Assembly (NCBI GenBank): GCA_900314875.1
Contig: OMWX01000003.1
Coordinates: 248,729-312,728, forward strand
DNA length: 64,000 bases
From: an uncultured Actinomycetes bacterium
Lineage (GTDB): Bacteria; Actinomycetota; Actinomycetes; Actinomycetales; Bifidobacteriaceae
Reading direction: 5' to 3'
Below, in pieces: positions 8,948 through 16,361 of this stretch. How positions within the stretch are numbered: the first letter of the stretch is position 1; the number at the start of each line of letters is the position of its first letter. The notes under the pieces were generated by a model, which was not told the origin of the DNA, ran no database searches, and was given only the letters and a program-made list of their open reading frames with translations. Both the position numbers and the translations under genes were made by a program.

Positions 8948-9370
8948 CGTTGCAGACGGTACTCGCCCGCAACTAAGCGCAAAATATGTCTGAATACAGC
9001 AAAATGCAGAATAAAACATCAAGCAGAAGAATATGACAGCAAACCGTTCGCAGCAGGAAAACCGATTGAATATGACAACAAACCGCGTTCACAGGAGACA
9101 AAACCGCATTGCACATCTGCACTCCCCGCGCATTGTGCCTGCAAAAATGGTTTCATTCGCAAATCTCGGCATTATCCTGACAGCAGTCTTTCCGAATACG
9201 AAAAATAAAACCGCACAGAACACACGATGATAATCAGGACACAACAAACAGCAGCAGCAACAGCAACAACAACAACAAAAAAAAAAAAAAAAAAAAAAGA
9301 CCCGGCCTCTAAAGACTTAAGTCTGACGCCATTCAGCGTTTTTCACGACACCTGGCGCATTTCGCAATGT
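8948..9370. other. Intergenic region, AC-rich, no supported gene
   Basis: 423 bp between rpmG and murB. It holds a direct repeat, GAATATGACARCAAACCG, at 9029-9046 and 9068-9085, a CAG/CAA-rich stretch at 9246-9276 and the A22 tract at 9277-9298. Short open frames here are low-complexity and lack ribosome binding sites. Confidence 0.7.
9277..9298. repeat. A22 homopolymer tract
   Basis: Twenty-two consecutive A on the plus strand (T22 on the strand that carries the neighbouring genes), directly after a CAA-repeat. It is 73 bp past the rpmG stop and 342 bp before the murB start. Confidence 0.95.
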
Positions 9371-9538
9371 TTAGCGAGTCTCGCGGTGTGCCGTCTGCTT
9401 GCGACAGCGTGAGCAGAATTTCTTAAGCTCAAGGCGGTCGGGAGTGTTACGACGGTTTTTGGTCGTGATGTAATTACGCTCCTTGCACTCGGTGCACGCC
9501 AGCGTAATGCCAGGACGAATATCGGCGCTTTTTGCCAT
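9371..9538 (-). CDS. rpmG: 50S ribosomal protein L33
   Basis: 55 residues starting [20 protein letters not shown]. It keeps four zinc-binding cysteines: two in CTEC and two in FCSRCRKQ near the C-terminus, so it is the zinc-binding (C+) form. It lies just downstream of tRNA-Tyr, tRNA-Thr and tRNA-Met on the same strand, an arrangement conserved in actinobacteria, and is probably co-transcribed with them. Confidence 0.97.
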   Translation of the reverse strand: MAKSADIRPGITLACTECKERNYITTKNRRNTPDRLELKKFCSRCRKQTAHRETR

Positions 9539-9584
9539 TGTTCACCTTCTGTAGTAGTTCTTCCTGCGGGGAATTCCGCATTCG

Positions 9585-9658
9585 TAGCGAGGGAGAGACT
9601 CGAACTCTCGACCTTACGATTATGAGTCGTACGCTCTAGCCGGCTGAGCTACCCCGCC
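9585..9658 (-). tRNA. tRNA-Met(CAT), elongator
   Basis: 74 nt. Acceptor GGCGGGG (9658-9652) pairs with CCTCGCT (9592-9586) using two G-T pairs; the anticodon CAT lies in GACTCATAATC and the T-arm reads GAGAGTTCGAGTCTCTC. The first acceptor base pairs and the anticodon stem lacks the three G-C pairs of an initiator. CCA is not encoded. The context beside rpmG favours elongator Met over tRNA-Ile(CAU). Confidence 0.9.
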
Positions 9659-9659
9659 G

Positions 9660-9734
<75 letters not shown>

Positions 9735-9735
9735 G

Positions 9736-9820
9736 TGGTGGCGGATAGTGGATTCGAACCACTGAAGCATGAAGCGCCTGATTTACAGTCAGGTCCCTTT
9801 GACCGCTTGGGAAATCCGCC
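9736..9820 (-). tRNA. tRNA-Tyr(GTA)
   Basis: 85 nt with a long variable arm. The acceptor GGCGGAT/ATCCGCC is perfect, the anticodon GTA lies in CTGTAAA, and discriminator A is followed by an encoded CCA (9738-9736). One base separates it from tRNA-Thr. Confidence 0.96.
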
Positions 9821-9884
9821 ATTCGTCTCTTCCTTGCAGGAAGCAACTTAGCTATTATGACACGAATATTTACTCGATGCAAGT

Positions 9885-10139
9885 TTAGCGTGTCGGCGTG
9901 TCGCAATTTCTCCATCTGGCCATACATTTTTCTATTCGTTTAATGCCCAAAACATCAAGCGGAAAACCGGCTTCACAGAATATTTGCACGGGTTTCACGC
10001 CGTCTTTATATTTTTTTAGCGCAGTTTTTCGAAACGATTCCGAATAGAATATTCTTCCCGAATCGGTTACATTTTTTACTGCTTTCAGACTTCTTAATTC
10101 CGACAATGTTTCGCGGTTCAAAGAAGTTTTTTTGTTCAT
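9885..10139 (-). CDS. Small HTH-domain protein, IS3 OrfA-like
   Basis: 84 residues with GGAG 8 nt before the ATG. The centre reads FRKTALKKYKDGVKPVQIF followed by EAGFPLDVLG and KRIEKCMARWR, which resembles the N-terminal helix-turn-helix of IS3-type OrfA proteins and of stand-alone HTH proteins of the same kind. No OrfB/integrase or inverted repeat is visible nearby, so it is either a domesticated DNA-binding protein or an insertion-sequence remnant. It lies 64 bp upstream of the tRNA cluster on the same strand. Confidence 0.6.
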   Translation of the reverse strand: MNKKTSLNRETLSELRSLKAVKNVTDSGRIFYSESFRKTALKKYKDGVKPVQIFCEAGFPLDVLGIKRIEKCMARWRNCDTPTR

Positions 10140-10610
10140 CTGTTTTTCTCCGGTCGATCAGGCGCTTTTTTGCGCAGGTTTCAAATTTCAAAACTAAAGA
10201 TTATTTTCAGAATAAAAAATTGCATAATCATCAAAAATAATTTTGGGGATAAGCGGGACAATGTGAATAAATATTCATCCGAACTCCGTCAGAATCGCAT
10301 AATCTGTATTGCATGTTCCGTATCGCATAATCCGTCAAAAAAAAAAAAAAAAAAAAAATGATAATCTGTCGAAATTCCAATCGTGCGCTTACAGAATTCA
10401 TTTGAAACGAGGAAAATCGGCAGACAGACAGATATGCAAGCAAACAACAACAAAATAAAGCAAACAAACAAGCAGATAAACAAACAAACAAAATCGCATA
10501 CGGATTGCGCGCCGATTGCAGCTAATCGCGCACAAAAACAGAACAGCGGCAAAAAACAAAGCCGAATCAACAAAGAAACCTGCGTTTTAGCAAAAACCTG
10601 CAAATTAACG
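10140..10610. other. Intergenic region, A-rich simple repeats, no supported gene
   Basis: 471 bp between the groES terminator and the HTH gene. It contains the A22 tract (10337-10358) and, at 10418-10492, imperfect CAGA and CAAA tetranucleotide repeats. Open frames in it are Lys/Gln/Asn-rich and lack ribosome binding sites. Confidence 0.7.
10337..10358. repeat. A22 homopolymer tract
   Basis: Twenty-two consecutive A on the plus strand, the same length as the tract at 9277. It lies 198 bp upstream of the HTH gene start and downstream of groES. Confidence 0.95.
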
Positions 10611-10636
10611 AAAAAACCCCGCATAAACGGGGTTTA
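10611..10636 (-). terminator. Rho-independent terminator of groES
   Basis: On the minus strand AACCCCG (10634-10628), loop TTTATG, CGGGGTT (10621-10615), then a T run to 10611. It lies 30 bp past the groES stop. Confidence 0.85.
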
Positions 10637-10665
10637 AACGCTGAAAGGTTAGAAAAATCTCAACC

Positions 10666-10959
10666 TCAGTTGAGAATTGCGAGCACGTCGCGAGAAGAAA
10701 GAATAACGTAATCTTCTCCGCCGTAAGTTACTTCCGTGCCGCCGTACTTTGAGTAAAGAACCTTGTCGCCTTCTTTGACGTCAACCGGAATGCGGTTTCC
10801 GCTGTCATCACGGCGGCCGGGACCTACTGCAAGAACTTCGCCCTGCTGCGGCTTTTCCTTCGCACTGTCGGGAATAACCAGACCGGAAGCTGTTGTTGTC
10901 TCGGCAGGAGCCTGTTTGATAACGATTTTATCTTCCAAAGGTGTAAGCGAGATCGCCAT
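10666..10959 (-). CDS. groES: 10 kDa chaperonin (co-chaperonin GroES)
   Basis: 97-residue cap of the GroEL folding chamber. It starts [20 protein letters not shown], has the mobile-loop region [19 protein letters not shown] at about 19-38, and ends with [19 protein letters not shown] lies 8 nt before the ATG. groEL is not in this window, so the two are unlinked here. A perfect CIRCE operator upstream shows HrcA-type heat-shock control. Confidence 0.98.
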   Translation of the reverse strand: MAISLTPLEDKIVIKQAPAETTTASGLVIPDSAKEKPQQGEVLAVGPGRRDDSGNRIPVDVKEGDKVLYSKYGGTEVTYGGEDYVILSSRDVLAILN

Positions 10960-11055
10960 TGCGAGCCCTCCTCTTTTCTGTGAGAACCGATAACTTGCAA
11001 GTCCAAGTGCCATACGGTGCTGACGATTCCGAATCGCACTTGCGACACCTTTTGC

Positions 11056-11085
11056 ATAATATATCAAAAATTAGCACTCGTGCAA
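11056..11085 (-). promoter_or_regulatory. groES promoter
   Basis: On the minus strand, TTGCAC (11085-11080) followed after 18 bp by TATTAT (11061-11056), or after 16 bp by TATATT (11063-11058). The -35 lies inside the CIRCE operator, so bound repressor would block RNA polymerase. Confidence 0.7.
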
Positions 11086-11097
11086 GCCGAGTGCTAA
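11071..11097. promoter_or_regulatory. CIRCE operator (HrcA site)
   Basis: TTAGCACTC, nine-base spacer, GAGTGCTAA: a perfect match to the CIRCE inverted repeat consensus, located 112 bp before the groES start. Confidence 0.97.
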
Positions 11098-11207
11098 AAA
11101 TTGACTGAACGCCCTATTTTTCGCCGCATTTTATCTGTCCGGATTATCGAATTATTTGAGGGCTTATTAAGACTGTTGTCTGCAATTTTGCTTATACGCG
11201 GTTTTGC

Positions 11208-12992
11208 TTATCCGCGCCTGCGAGCCATTACGTCATCCAAGTTGAACGAGTCGCGCTGTTCGGCTTTTTCACGGTCGGACGGCTCTTTTCCTTCCGCAGA
11301 TTTTCCATGCTCAGACAACTCATCGCGCTCAGATAATTTTTTTCGCTCAGCCGACTCTATGCGCTCTGCTTTTGCGATTTCGTCAGAAATCTTGTCTGCT
11401 GCGGATTCTTCTTTCGAATCGGATTTTTTCTTCGGAACAGCCTTCGAAACCTGCTTATAAGATTTAATTTCCAAGCTGTGTACAATCTGTTCGGCTTCAT
11501 TTTCGTAAGCCGTCTTTCCGGGAGTGCCCAAGGAGAATGAAATCAAGTCAGGCTTGCTTGCGCTGACTGCTTCCGCAGTTTGAGCAGCAACATCGGATAT
11601 CTTGACTGCAGAAGCAGATTCTGTTTTCTTGCCCTCTGCGGCAGATTTGACCCCGGTGCCGGTTTTAACGCCCGTTTCAGCTTTTTTCGCTTGCTTTTCT
11701 TTTCTTGAACGGGCATTCTTTTCAGAAGATGTTTCGGAAGCTGACTTGCCGCGCAAAGCTTTCTTAATATCGGCAGAACTCAAAACAGCAGTGGGCATTC
11801 GAGAACTGTCAGACCCGCAATCATCCGCATAATCGCCTGACGCTTCAAAATCAGCAGAATCTTTTGCGCTGACATCATCGGGAATAACAGTGACAAAACG
11901 ATCATTAACAGTTTTCGCGGAAGTTTTCTCAAATGAATTGCCTGCAGATTTGCCCGATGCGCTTTCAGCGTCGCCGCTTTTGCCGGTTTGCGCCTGCGCC
12001 GAAACGTTTTGCGCCGAACCCGCTTTCGCGTTATTTGTCTTCAAAGCCCTCATTTTCGCGTCGGACACTGCTGTCAGGTTTTCTTCCCATTTGCGAGCCT
12101 GCGCCGAAACGCGAGCGCCCAGAGCAAGCACAACAGCAAGCAGCAGACCGGGAACCAGCGCCCAAAGCGCGGAAAACAGCCCTGTGCAAGACACGGCGGC
12201 TGTCAGAACGGTGCAGAGAAAAAGCGCGGCAGAAATTTTGCTGCGTCTGGCGGCGGCAGCGCGTCTTTGAGCGCGAATCTGTTTAACGCGCGCAACATTG
12301 ACGACATTGTTTGCATGTTTGCACATATCGTTTTTTTGCGCGGAATTTGCGCCGCTTTTTCTGTCGGACGATTCTGCTGTTTTGCCCCCGGCTTTGAGCG
12401 TTTTCTTTACGCTTTCCATGGCACCTTCTCTTTTGACCGCACCCGCATCTGACGGCTTTGCGCGCTTTAAAGCGGGAACGGCTGTTTTTCTCTGCTGTTT
12501 TCTCTGCTGTTTTTTTCTGCCCGAAATTATTCTTTTTTTCTCCCTGCTTTCCGCCCGATCATTATGATCTCCAACATTCTCTGTCTGAGACTGTGATCGA
12601 TTATCCGGCTGACCGTTCTCTGTAAAGTCAATCTCTGCGCCGGCAATTTGCTTGCCTCGCGAAGAATAACCCGATGAAAGACTGTGCGGATAACGCATGC
12701 AGGAATACAATTTCGGGGAACGCTTATCCGAGCTGACGGATTCTGTTTTCGCTGAAGATTCGGATTTTTCGGCAAGCTCGTTTTTTTCAAAAAGCTTGCC
12801 GCCCGCTTTATTTTCCGCCTCTTTTTCATCCTCATCGCTTTGCGGCGAAAGAATGCGAAGCGACGGAGAAAAACGCGCTTCCTCATGTTTTTCAGCTTCT
12901 CTCATGCCTCGCCGCGCTTTTCTCGGCAGCCATACCGCAAGAGCAAGCGCAATCACGACGCATAATACGACAGAACTCAGATTCACATCCAC
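11208..12992 (-). CDS. Large hypothetical membrane protein with charged low-complexity regions
   Basis: 594 residues, not recognised. One membrane segment is at the very N-terminus (about 5-21, ending in the positive PRKARRGMR). Two more are at about 250-290. Between and after these are long Lys/Glu/Ser/Ala-rich stretches likely to be disordered or coiled, with EKSESSAK and RDELSEHGKSAEGKEPSDRE-type runs. It ends with FNLDDVMARRRG. AAAGG lies just before two candidate starts, ATG (12992) and an in-frame GTG two codons later. It is upstream of the groES promoter and probably its own unit. A cell-envelope or division scaffold is possible, but nothing proves it. Confidence 0.7.
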   Translation of the reverse strand: MDVNLSSVVLCVVIALALAVWLPRKARRGMREAEKHEEARFSPSLRILSPQSDEDEKEAENKAGGKLFEKNELAEKSESSAKTESVSSDKRSPKLYSCMRYPHSLSSGYSSRGKQIAGAEIDFTENGQPDNRSQSQTENVGDHNDRAESREKKRIISGRKKQQRKQQRKTAVPALKRAKPSDAGAVKREGAMESVKKTLKAGGKTAESSDRKSGANSAQKNDMCKHANNVVNVARVKQIRAQRRAAAARRSKISAALFLCTVLTAAVSCTGLFSALWALVPGLLLAVVLALGARVSAQARKWEENLTAVSDAKMRALKTNNAKAGSAQNVSAQAQTGKSGDAESASGKSAGNSFEKTSAKTVNDRFVTVIPDDVSAKDSADFEASGDYADDCGSDSSRMPTAVLSSADIKKALRGKSASETSSEKNARSRKEKQAKKAETGVKTGTGVKSAAEGKKTESASAVKISDVAAQTAEAVSASKPDLISFSLGTPGKTAYENEAEQIVHSLEIKSYKQVSKAVPKKKSDSKEESAADKISDEIAKAERIESAERKKLSERDELSEHGKSAEGKEPSDREKAEQRDSFNLDDVMARRRG

Positions 12993-13224
12993 CTTTTAAC
13001 AATATTAGATAAACAGGATATTTTCAGCAGATGTTTCGGCGTGTCGCGCATTTTTCTAAAAATTTTTTCAAAAATATTTTTTATGCTGCGTTTGGAAGAA
13101 ATTATCCTGTTTTTTAATCGGTTCAAGTTATGTTTTATCCTGCTTTGCACAGCTTTGTCCTGAGAGCGGATAGGATTGTTTACAGAACTTTTTGCAAAAA
13201 TTAATTTCGACCGATAGGGATACA
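12993..13224. promoter_or_regulatory. Divergent intergenic region
   Basis: 232 bp between the large membrane-protein gene and fmdB, transcribed apart from here. It is AT-rich, with T/A runs around 13051-13082. No convincing operator is seen. TTGCAC at 13145-13150 is a possible fmdB -35 without a clear -10. Confidence 0.45.
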
Positions 13225-13455
13225 GTGCCTAATTATCATTATCGATGCAAGAACTGCAATTATGATTTCGTAAAACATCAGTCTTTTGACGACGATCCGA
13301 TTAAAGTATGCGAAAAATGCGATGAAGAAACAGTTGTAAAAGTTTTTTCGGCAGTCCCGGTCACTTTCAAAGGTTCAGGGTTTTATCGCACCGATAAAGG
13401 TTCGTCGGGCAGCTCAGGTTCTTCCGGTTCAGGTTCTTCCGGTTCGAGCAAGTAA
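13225..13455 (+). CDS. FmdB-family zinc-ribbon protein
   Basis: 76 residues. The GTG at 13225 is chosen because the family begins MP-x-Y-x-YRC and AGGGA precedes it; the frame can be read further upstream but without support. Two CxxC pairs (YRCKNCNYDF and VCEKCDEE) form a zinc ribbon, and SAVPVTFKGSGFY is the conserved family end. A C-terminal Gly/Ser tail (SSGSSGSSGSGSSGSSK) is built of short repeats. The function of the family is not well defined; regulation of amidase/formamidase genes gave it its name. Confidence 0.9.
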   Translation: MPNYHYRCKNCNYDFVKHQSFDDDPIKVCEKCDEETVVKVFSAVPVTFKGSGFYRTDKGSSGSSGSSGSGSSGSSK

Positions 13456-13585
13456 AGCGCTTATTTGCGGCAAACGGCAAAACAATCATTACCGCTTATA
13501 CTGCATAAAACCTCATAAAACTGCACAAAACCTCATACGGACTCAAATATAAGCTCATATGCGAATCCGCGCATAAATTCGATTA

Positions 13586-13618
13586 AAAAACCGGCTGAAA
13601 TCGCCTCAGCCGGTTTTT
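13586..13618. terminator. Bidirectional terminator between fmdB and the downstream minus-strand gene
   Basis: AAAAAA, stem CCGGCTGA (13591-13598), 7-nt loop, TCAGCCGG (13606-13613), TTTTT. It works in both orientations and suits the convergent genes fmdB (+) and the one ending at 13661 (-). Confidence 0.9.
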
Positions 13619-13660
13619 GTTGTTTTATTACTGCCTAAATACTGACTGCCTAAATACTGC

Positions 13661-14458
13661 TTAATCGATGCTTTCGGGCATTTTTGCCGCCTGATCCAAG
13701 TACAGCAGGAAAATCATAAACAGGTTTGCCAGGAACAGCATAATTGAGAATCTTGAAATCAAAATCGTGTTGATTCCGACTGCAATGAATATGATTCCGC
13801 TGTATCCGGCAGCAAAACTTTTGCGCGTTATTTTTGCGAATTTCAGGTAAATTACGCCCTCTATAATCCACAGAGCGTTTATAAACGCTCCGGCGAGAAT
13901 GAAATAGTGCAGAAAATAGAATTCACTGCCTTCAACAACTGCAAACCTGCTTAAATTAAGCATCATCGCAAGTCCGCACAGCAGAAAAATGCCGGCGGCC
14001 GCCGAAAGAAAACAGAGCGTTCCGCGCAAAAAATCTGTGACAGGGCCGAATTTGTTCGTTCTTGCAAATGCCGCTCTCACGACTGCGGAGAGGAGAAAAT
14101 AACCTCCGGCTACGCCGGCAAGAATCATCAGTCCGGAAGCTCCGGGAGTAATGTTTCCTGCTTTCAATGCTTCTTTTTTAAATATCGAGCCGAAACCGAA
14201 AAAACATCCGCAAAGCGCAACGAGAGCCGCAAAGGCGGCAAGCGTCGCCGCTGCGAGCGCATATTGTTCCGTTTTAAGGCGGCGGAATTTGTCTTTTCCG
14301 GCTTTTTTAATTTCAAGCAGCATTTTTTCTTTGGCTGATATTCCGCCGAACGCCGGGAAATTCGCGTTTAAGCGGACTGCCGTCGCTGAAACTGCCGACA
14401 TTGAAGACCCCGCTGCTGTTTTTATATTTTTATCTTCAGTTTTCTTTTCTTCTGTCAT
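13661..14458 (-). CDS. Unrecognised polytopic membrane protein
   Basis: 265 residues with GGAGAG before the ATG. After a 60-residue hydrophilic N-terminus there are about six membrane helices, beginning near AAATLAAFAALVALCGCFFG (residues 68-88) and ending with a helix before LLYLDQAAKM. No known family motif is seen. It is the last gene of a three-gene block with 14585-15241 and 15308-15970, all on the same strand, and its topology resembles that of the first gene, so the two may be diverged paralogues. Confidence 0.7.
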   Translation of the reverse strand: MTEEKKTEDKNIKTAAGSSMSAVSATAVRLNANFPAFGGISAKEKMLLEIKKAGKDKFRRLKTEQYALAAATLAAFAALVALCGCFFGFGSIFKKEALKAGNITPGASGLMILAGVAGGYFLLSAVVRAAFARTNKFGPVTDFLRGTLCFLSAAAGIFLLCGLAMMLNLSRFAVVEGSEFYFLHYFILAGAFINALWIIEGVIYLKFAKITRKSFAAGYSGIIFIAVGINTILISRFSIMLFLANLFMIFLLYLDQAAKMPESID

Positions 14459-14584
14459 TGTCTCTCCTGGATTTTGCGCATTATTGACGGTTTTTGCGGC
14501 ATTTTTCGTTGCTCTTTACATCGTTTCTGCCGATGTCATCGACATTCCGCCGTCTGTTTTACCGTCATTTTCGATTATCTGACT

Positions 14585-15241
14585 TCACTTATTCAATAAG
14601 TCAAAAATATTTGACTGCGGTTCTTTCCAATGCTCATTCAAAATCTTCAAACCTTCCGAATTGATATTGTTGCCGGCTTCAAATGCTTCTCTTACGGGAA
14701 CGCGAACAAAAGTATCGCAGGTCAGATTTCCTTCGTTGATACTCTTCCCGGATTCCGGTTTAAGAATCATGTAGTACTCGTCCGTATAAGGATTCTCGGG
14801 TTTGCTGCCCGCAACATTAACGGCATTGCCTCCGACAGTCTTTATTATCGGCACAAAATCCGATTCCGCATAAGCTCCGAAATCGACAATAATGCGGTTA
14901 TCTTCGGGAAAAATCGCATAAATCGTCGAATGAAAATTATAATTTCCGCCAAACTGCCGATTATTGTCAAAGTAATAGTAATAACTGAGCGGGAAACTTT
15001 TCAGACATTCGCTCACTCTCCCGTCAAGATTTTTCACATTCGCGCCCTTCGGACTGTATGCGCCTTCGTAGTCTCCTTCTCCGGAATACATTCCGTTATA
15101 GCGCGGCAAACCGTTGACAAAAGGACTGCATATCAGGTTGCAAAATACAAAAATCAAAGAGAATGCCGCTGCCAGGCATGAAGGAATCGCTTTTGCAATT
15201 TTGCTGTTTTGCGCATTCTGTTTATCTGTTTTTTCTTTCAT
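14585..15241 (-). CDS. Unrecognised secreted or membrane-anchored protein
   Basis: 218 residues. A single hydrophobic segment at about 19-40 (IPSCLAAAFSLIFVFCNLIC) follows a positively charged start and could be an uncleaved anchor; no clean lipobox is present. The exported part is Tyr/Asn-rich (SYYYYFDNNRQFGGNYN) and contains YAIFPEDNRIIVDFG. No family is recognised. It is flanked by two six-helix membrane proteins on the same strand (gaps of 126 and 66 bp), which suggests one envelope-associated unit. Confidence 0.7.
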   Translation of the reverse strand: MKEKTDKQNAQNSKIAKAIPSCLAAAFSLIFVFCNLICSPFVNGLPRYNGMYSGEGDYEGAYSPKGANVKNLDGRVSECLKSFPLSYYYYFDNNRQFGGNYNFHSTIYAIFPEDNRIIVDFGAYAESDFVPIIKTVGGNAVNVAGSKPENPYTDEYYMILKPESGKSINEGNLTCDTFVRVPVREAFEAGNNINSEGLKILNEHWKEPQSNIFDLLNK

Positions 15242-15307
15242 TTCATCTGTTCCTCTTATTTCACTGTCCGATTTTCATATTCAATCTCATTGATATATGC
15301 TTTTCTT

Positions 15308-15970
15308 TCACATTTTTTTAAATGCCGTGAAATATGCCAGAAAAACGATTGCCAAGCTTAAGAATGCGAACAAAAACGAGAAGTTGAAGCTGACTGCGAA
15401 AACGGCGGCTGCAGCGAAAATCATTTTTGCGCAAGTTTTGATTGTTTTATCTTCCTTATTCTGCCCGACTGCAAGCAGAGACAAGCCTTCGCAAAGCAGT
15501 GCGACTGCGAACAGGGAAGCGATAATCGTGCGCGTCGACAGACTGTATGCGAAGTGAGCCAGAATTATTTCAGTTCGAGAATAAATAAAGTACGTATACA
15601 GGTTTTCGAACATGTACAGCGCGAAAATAAAGCCGAAAATGCCGCTTAATGCGTTGAACGCGAGCGCGGCCGGCGAAAACAGGGCGCTGAACGCAGTTTT
15701 GATTCGCGCGATTGACAATGCCAGCGCAAGAAGTCCGAGAACCGAAAACATTATCGGCGTAAACGCTTTGTGAACGTCAAGCGAGTTTGCGCACAGGAAA
15801 TTGCAGCTGTAAAAAATCGGAACGCTTGCGCACAGCACGATGCAGGCAAGCGCGTAAAACGAGGACGAAAACAAACAGAAGCTTTTTAGCATTGAAGACT
15901 GCCCGGCTGTTTGGGCGTTTTGCGCAATATTTGTATTTTTTGCATTATTTGCATTATTCGAATCGTTCAA
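15308..15970 (-). CDS. Unrecognised polytopic membrane protein
   Basis: 220 residues. The first 25 are an Asn/Ala-rich tail (NNANNAKNTNIAQNAQ) made partly of 9-nt repeats. About six membrane helices follow, from FYALACIVLCASVPIFYSC to a last one before LAYFTAFKKM. It is the first gene of the three-gene orphan block. An A30 tract lies 108 bp upstream of its start. No family is recognised. Confidence 0.7.
   Translation of the reverse strand: MNDSNNANNAKNTNIAQNAQTAGQSSMLKSFCLFSSSFYALACIVLCASVPIFYSCNFLCANSLDVHKAFTPIMFSVLGLLALALSIARIKTAFSALFSPAALAFNALSGIFGFIFALYMFENLYTYFIYSRTEIILAHFAYSLSTRTIIASLFAVALLCEGLSLLAVGQNKEDKTIKTCAKMIFAAAAVFAVSFNFSFLFAFLSLAIVFLAYFTAFKKM

Positions 15971-16361
<391 letters not shown>

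Noticed and set aside
9585..9658. Initiator tRNA or tRNA-Ile(CAU)
   Set aside because: The acceptor starts with a G-T pair rather than the C-A mismatch of initiators, and position next to tRNA-Thr and rpmG fits elongator Met; Ile(CAU) cannot be fully excluded without identity elements.
10231..10624. Open frames with poly-Phe or poly-Lys runs
   Set aside because: They are created by reading through the A22 tract and tetranucleotide repeats; no ribosome binding site or homology pattern.
10666..11097. groESL operon
   Set aside because: groEL is not upstream or downstream of groES in the window; a terminator directly follows groES.
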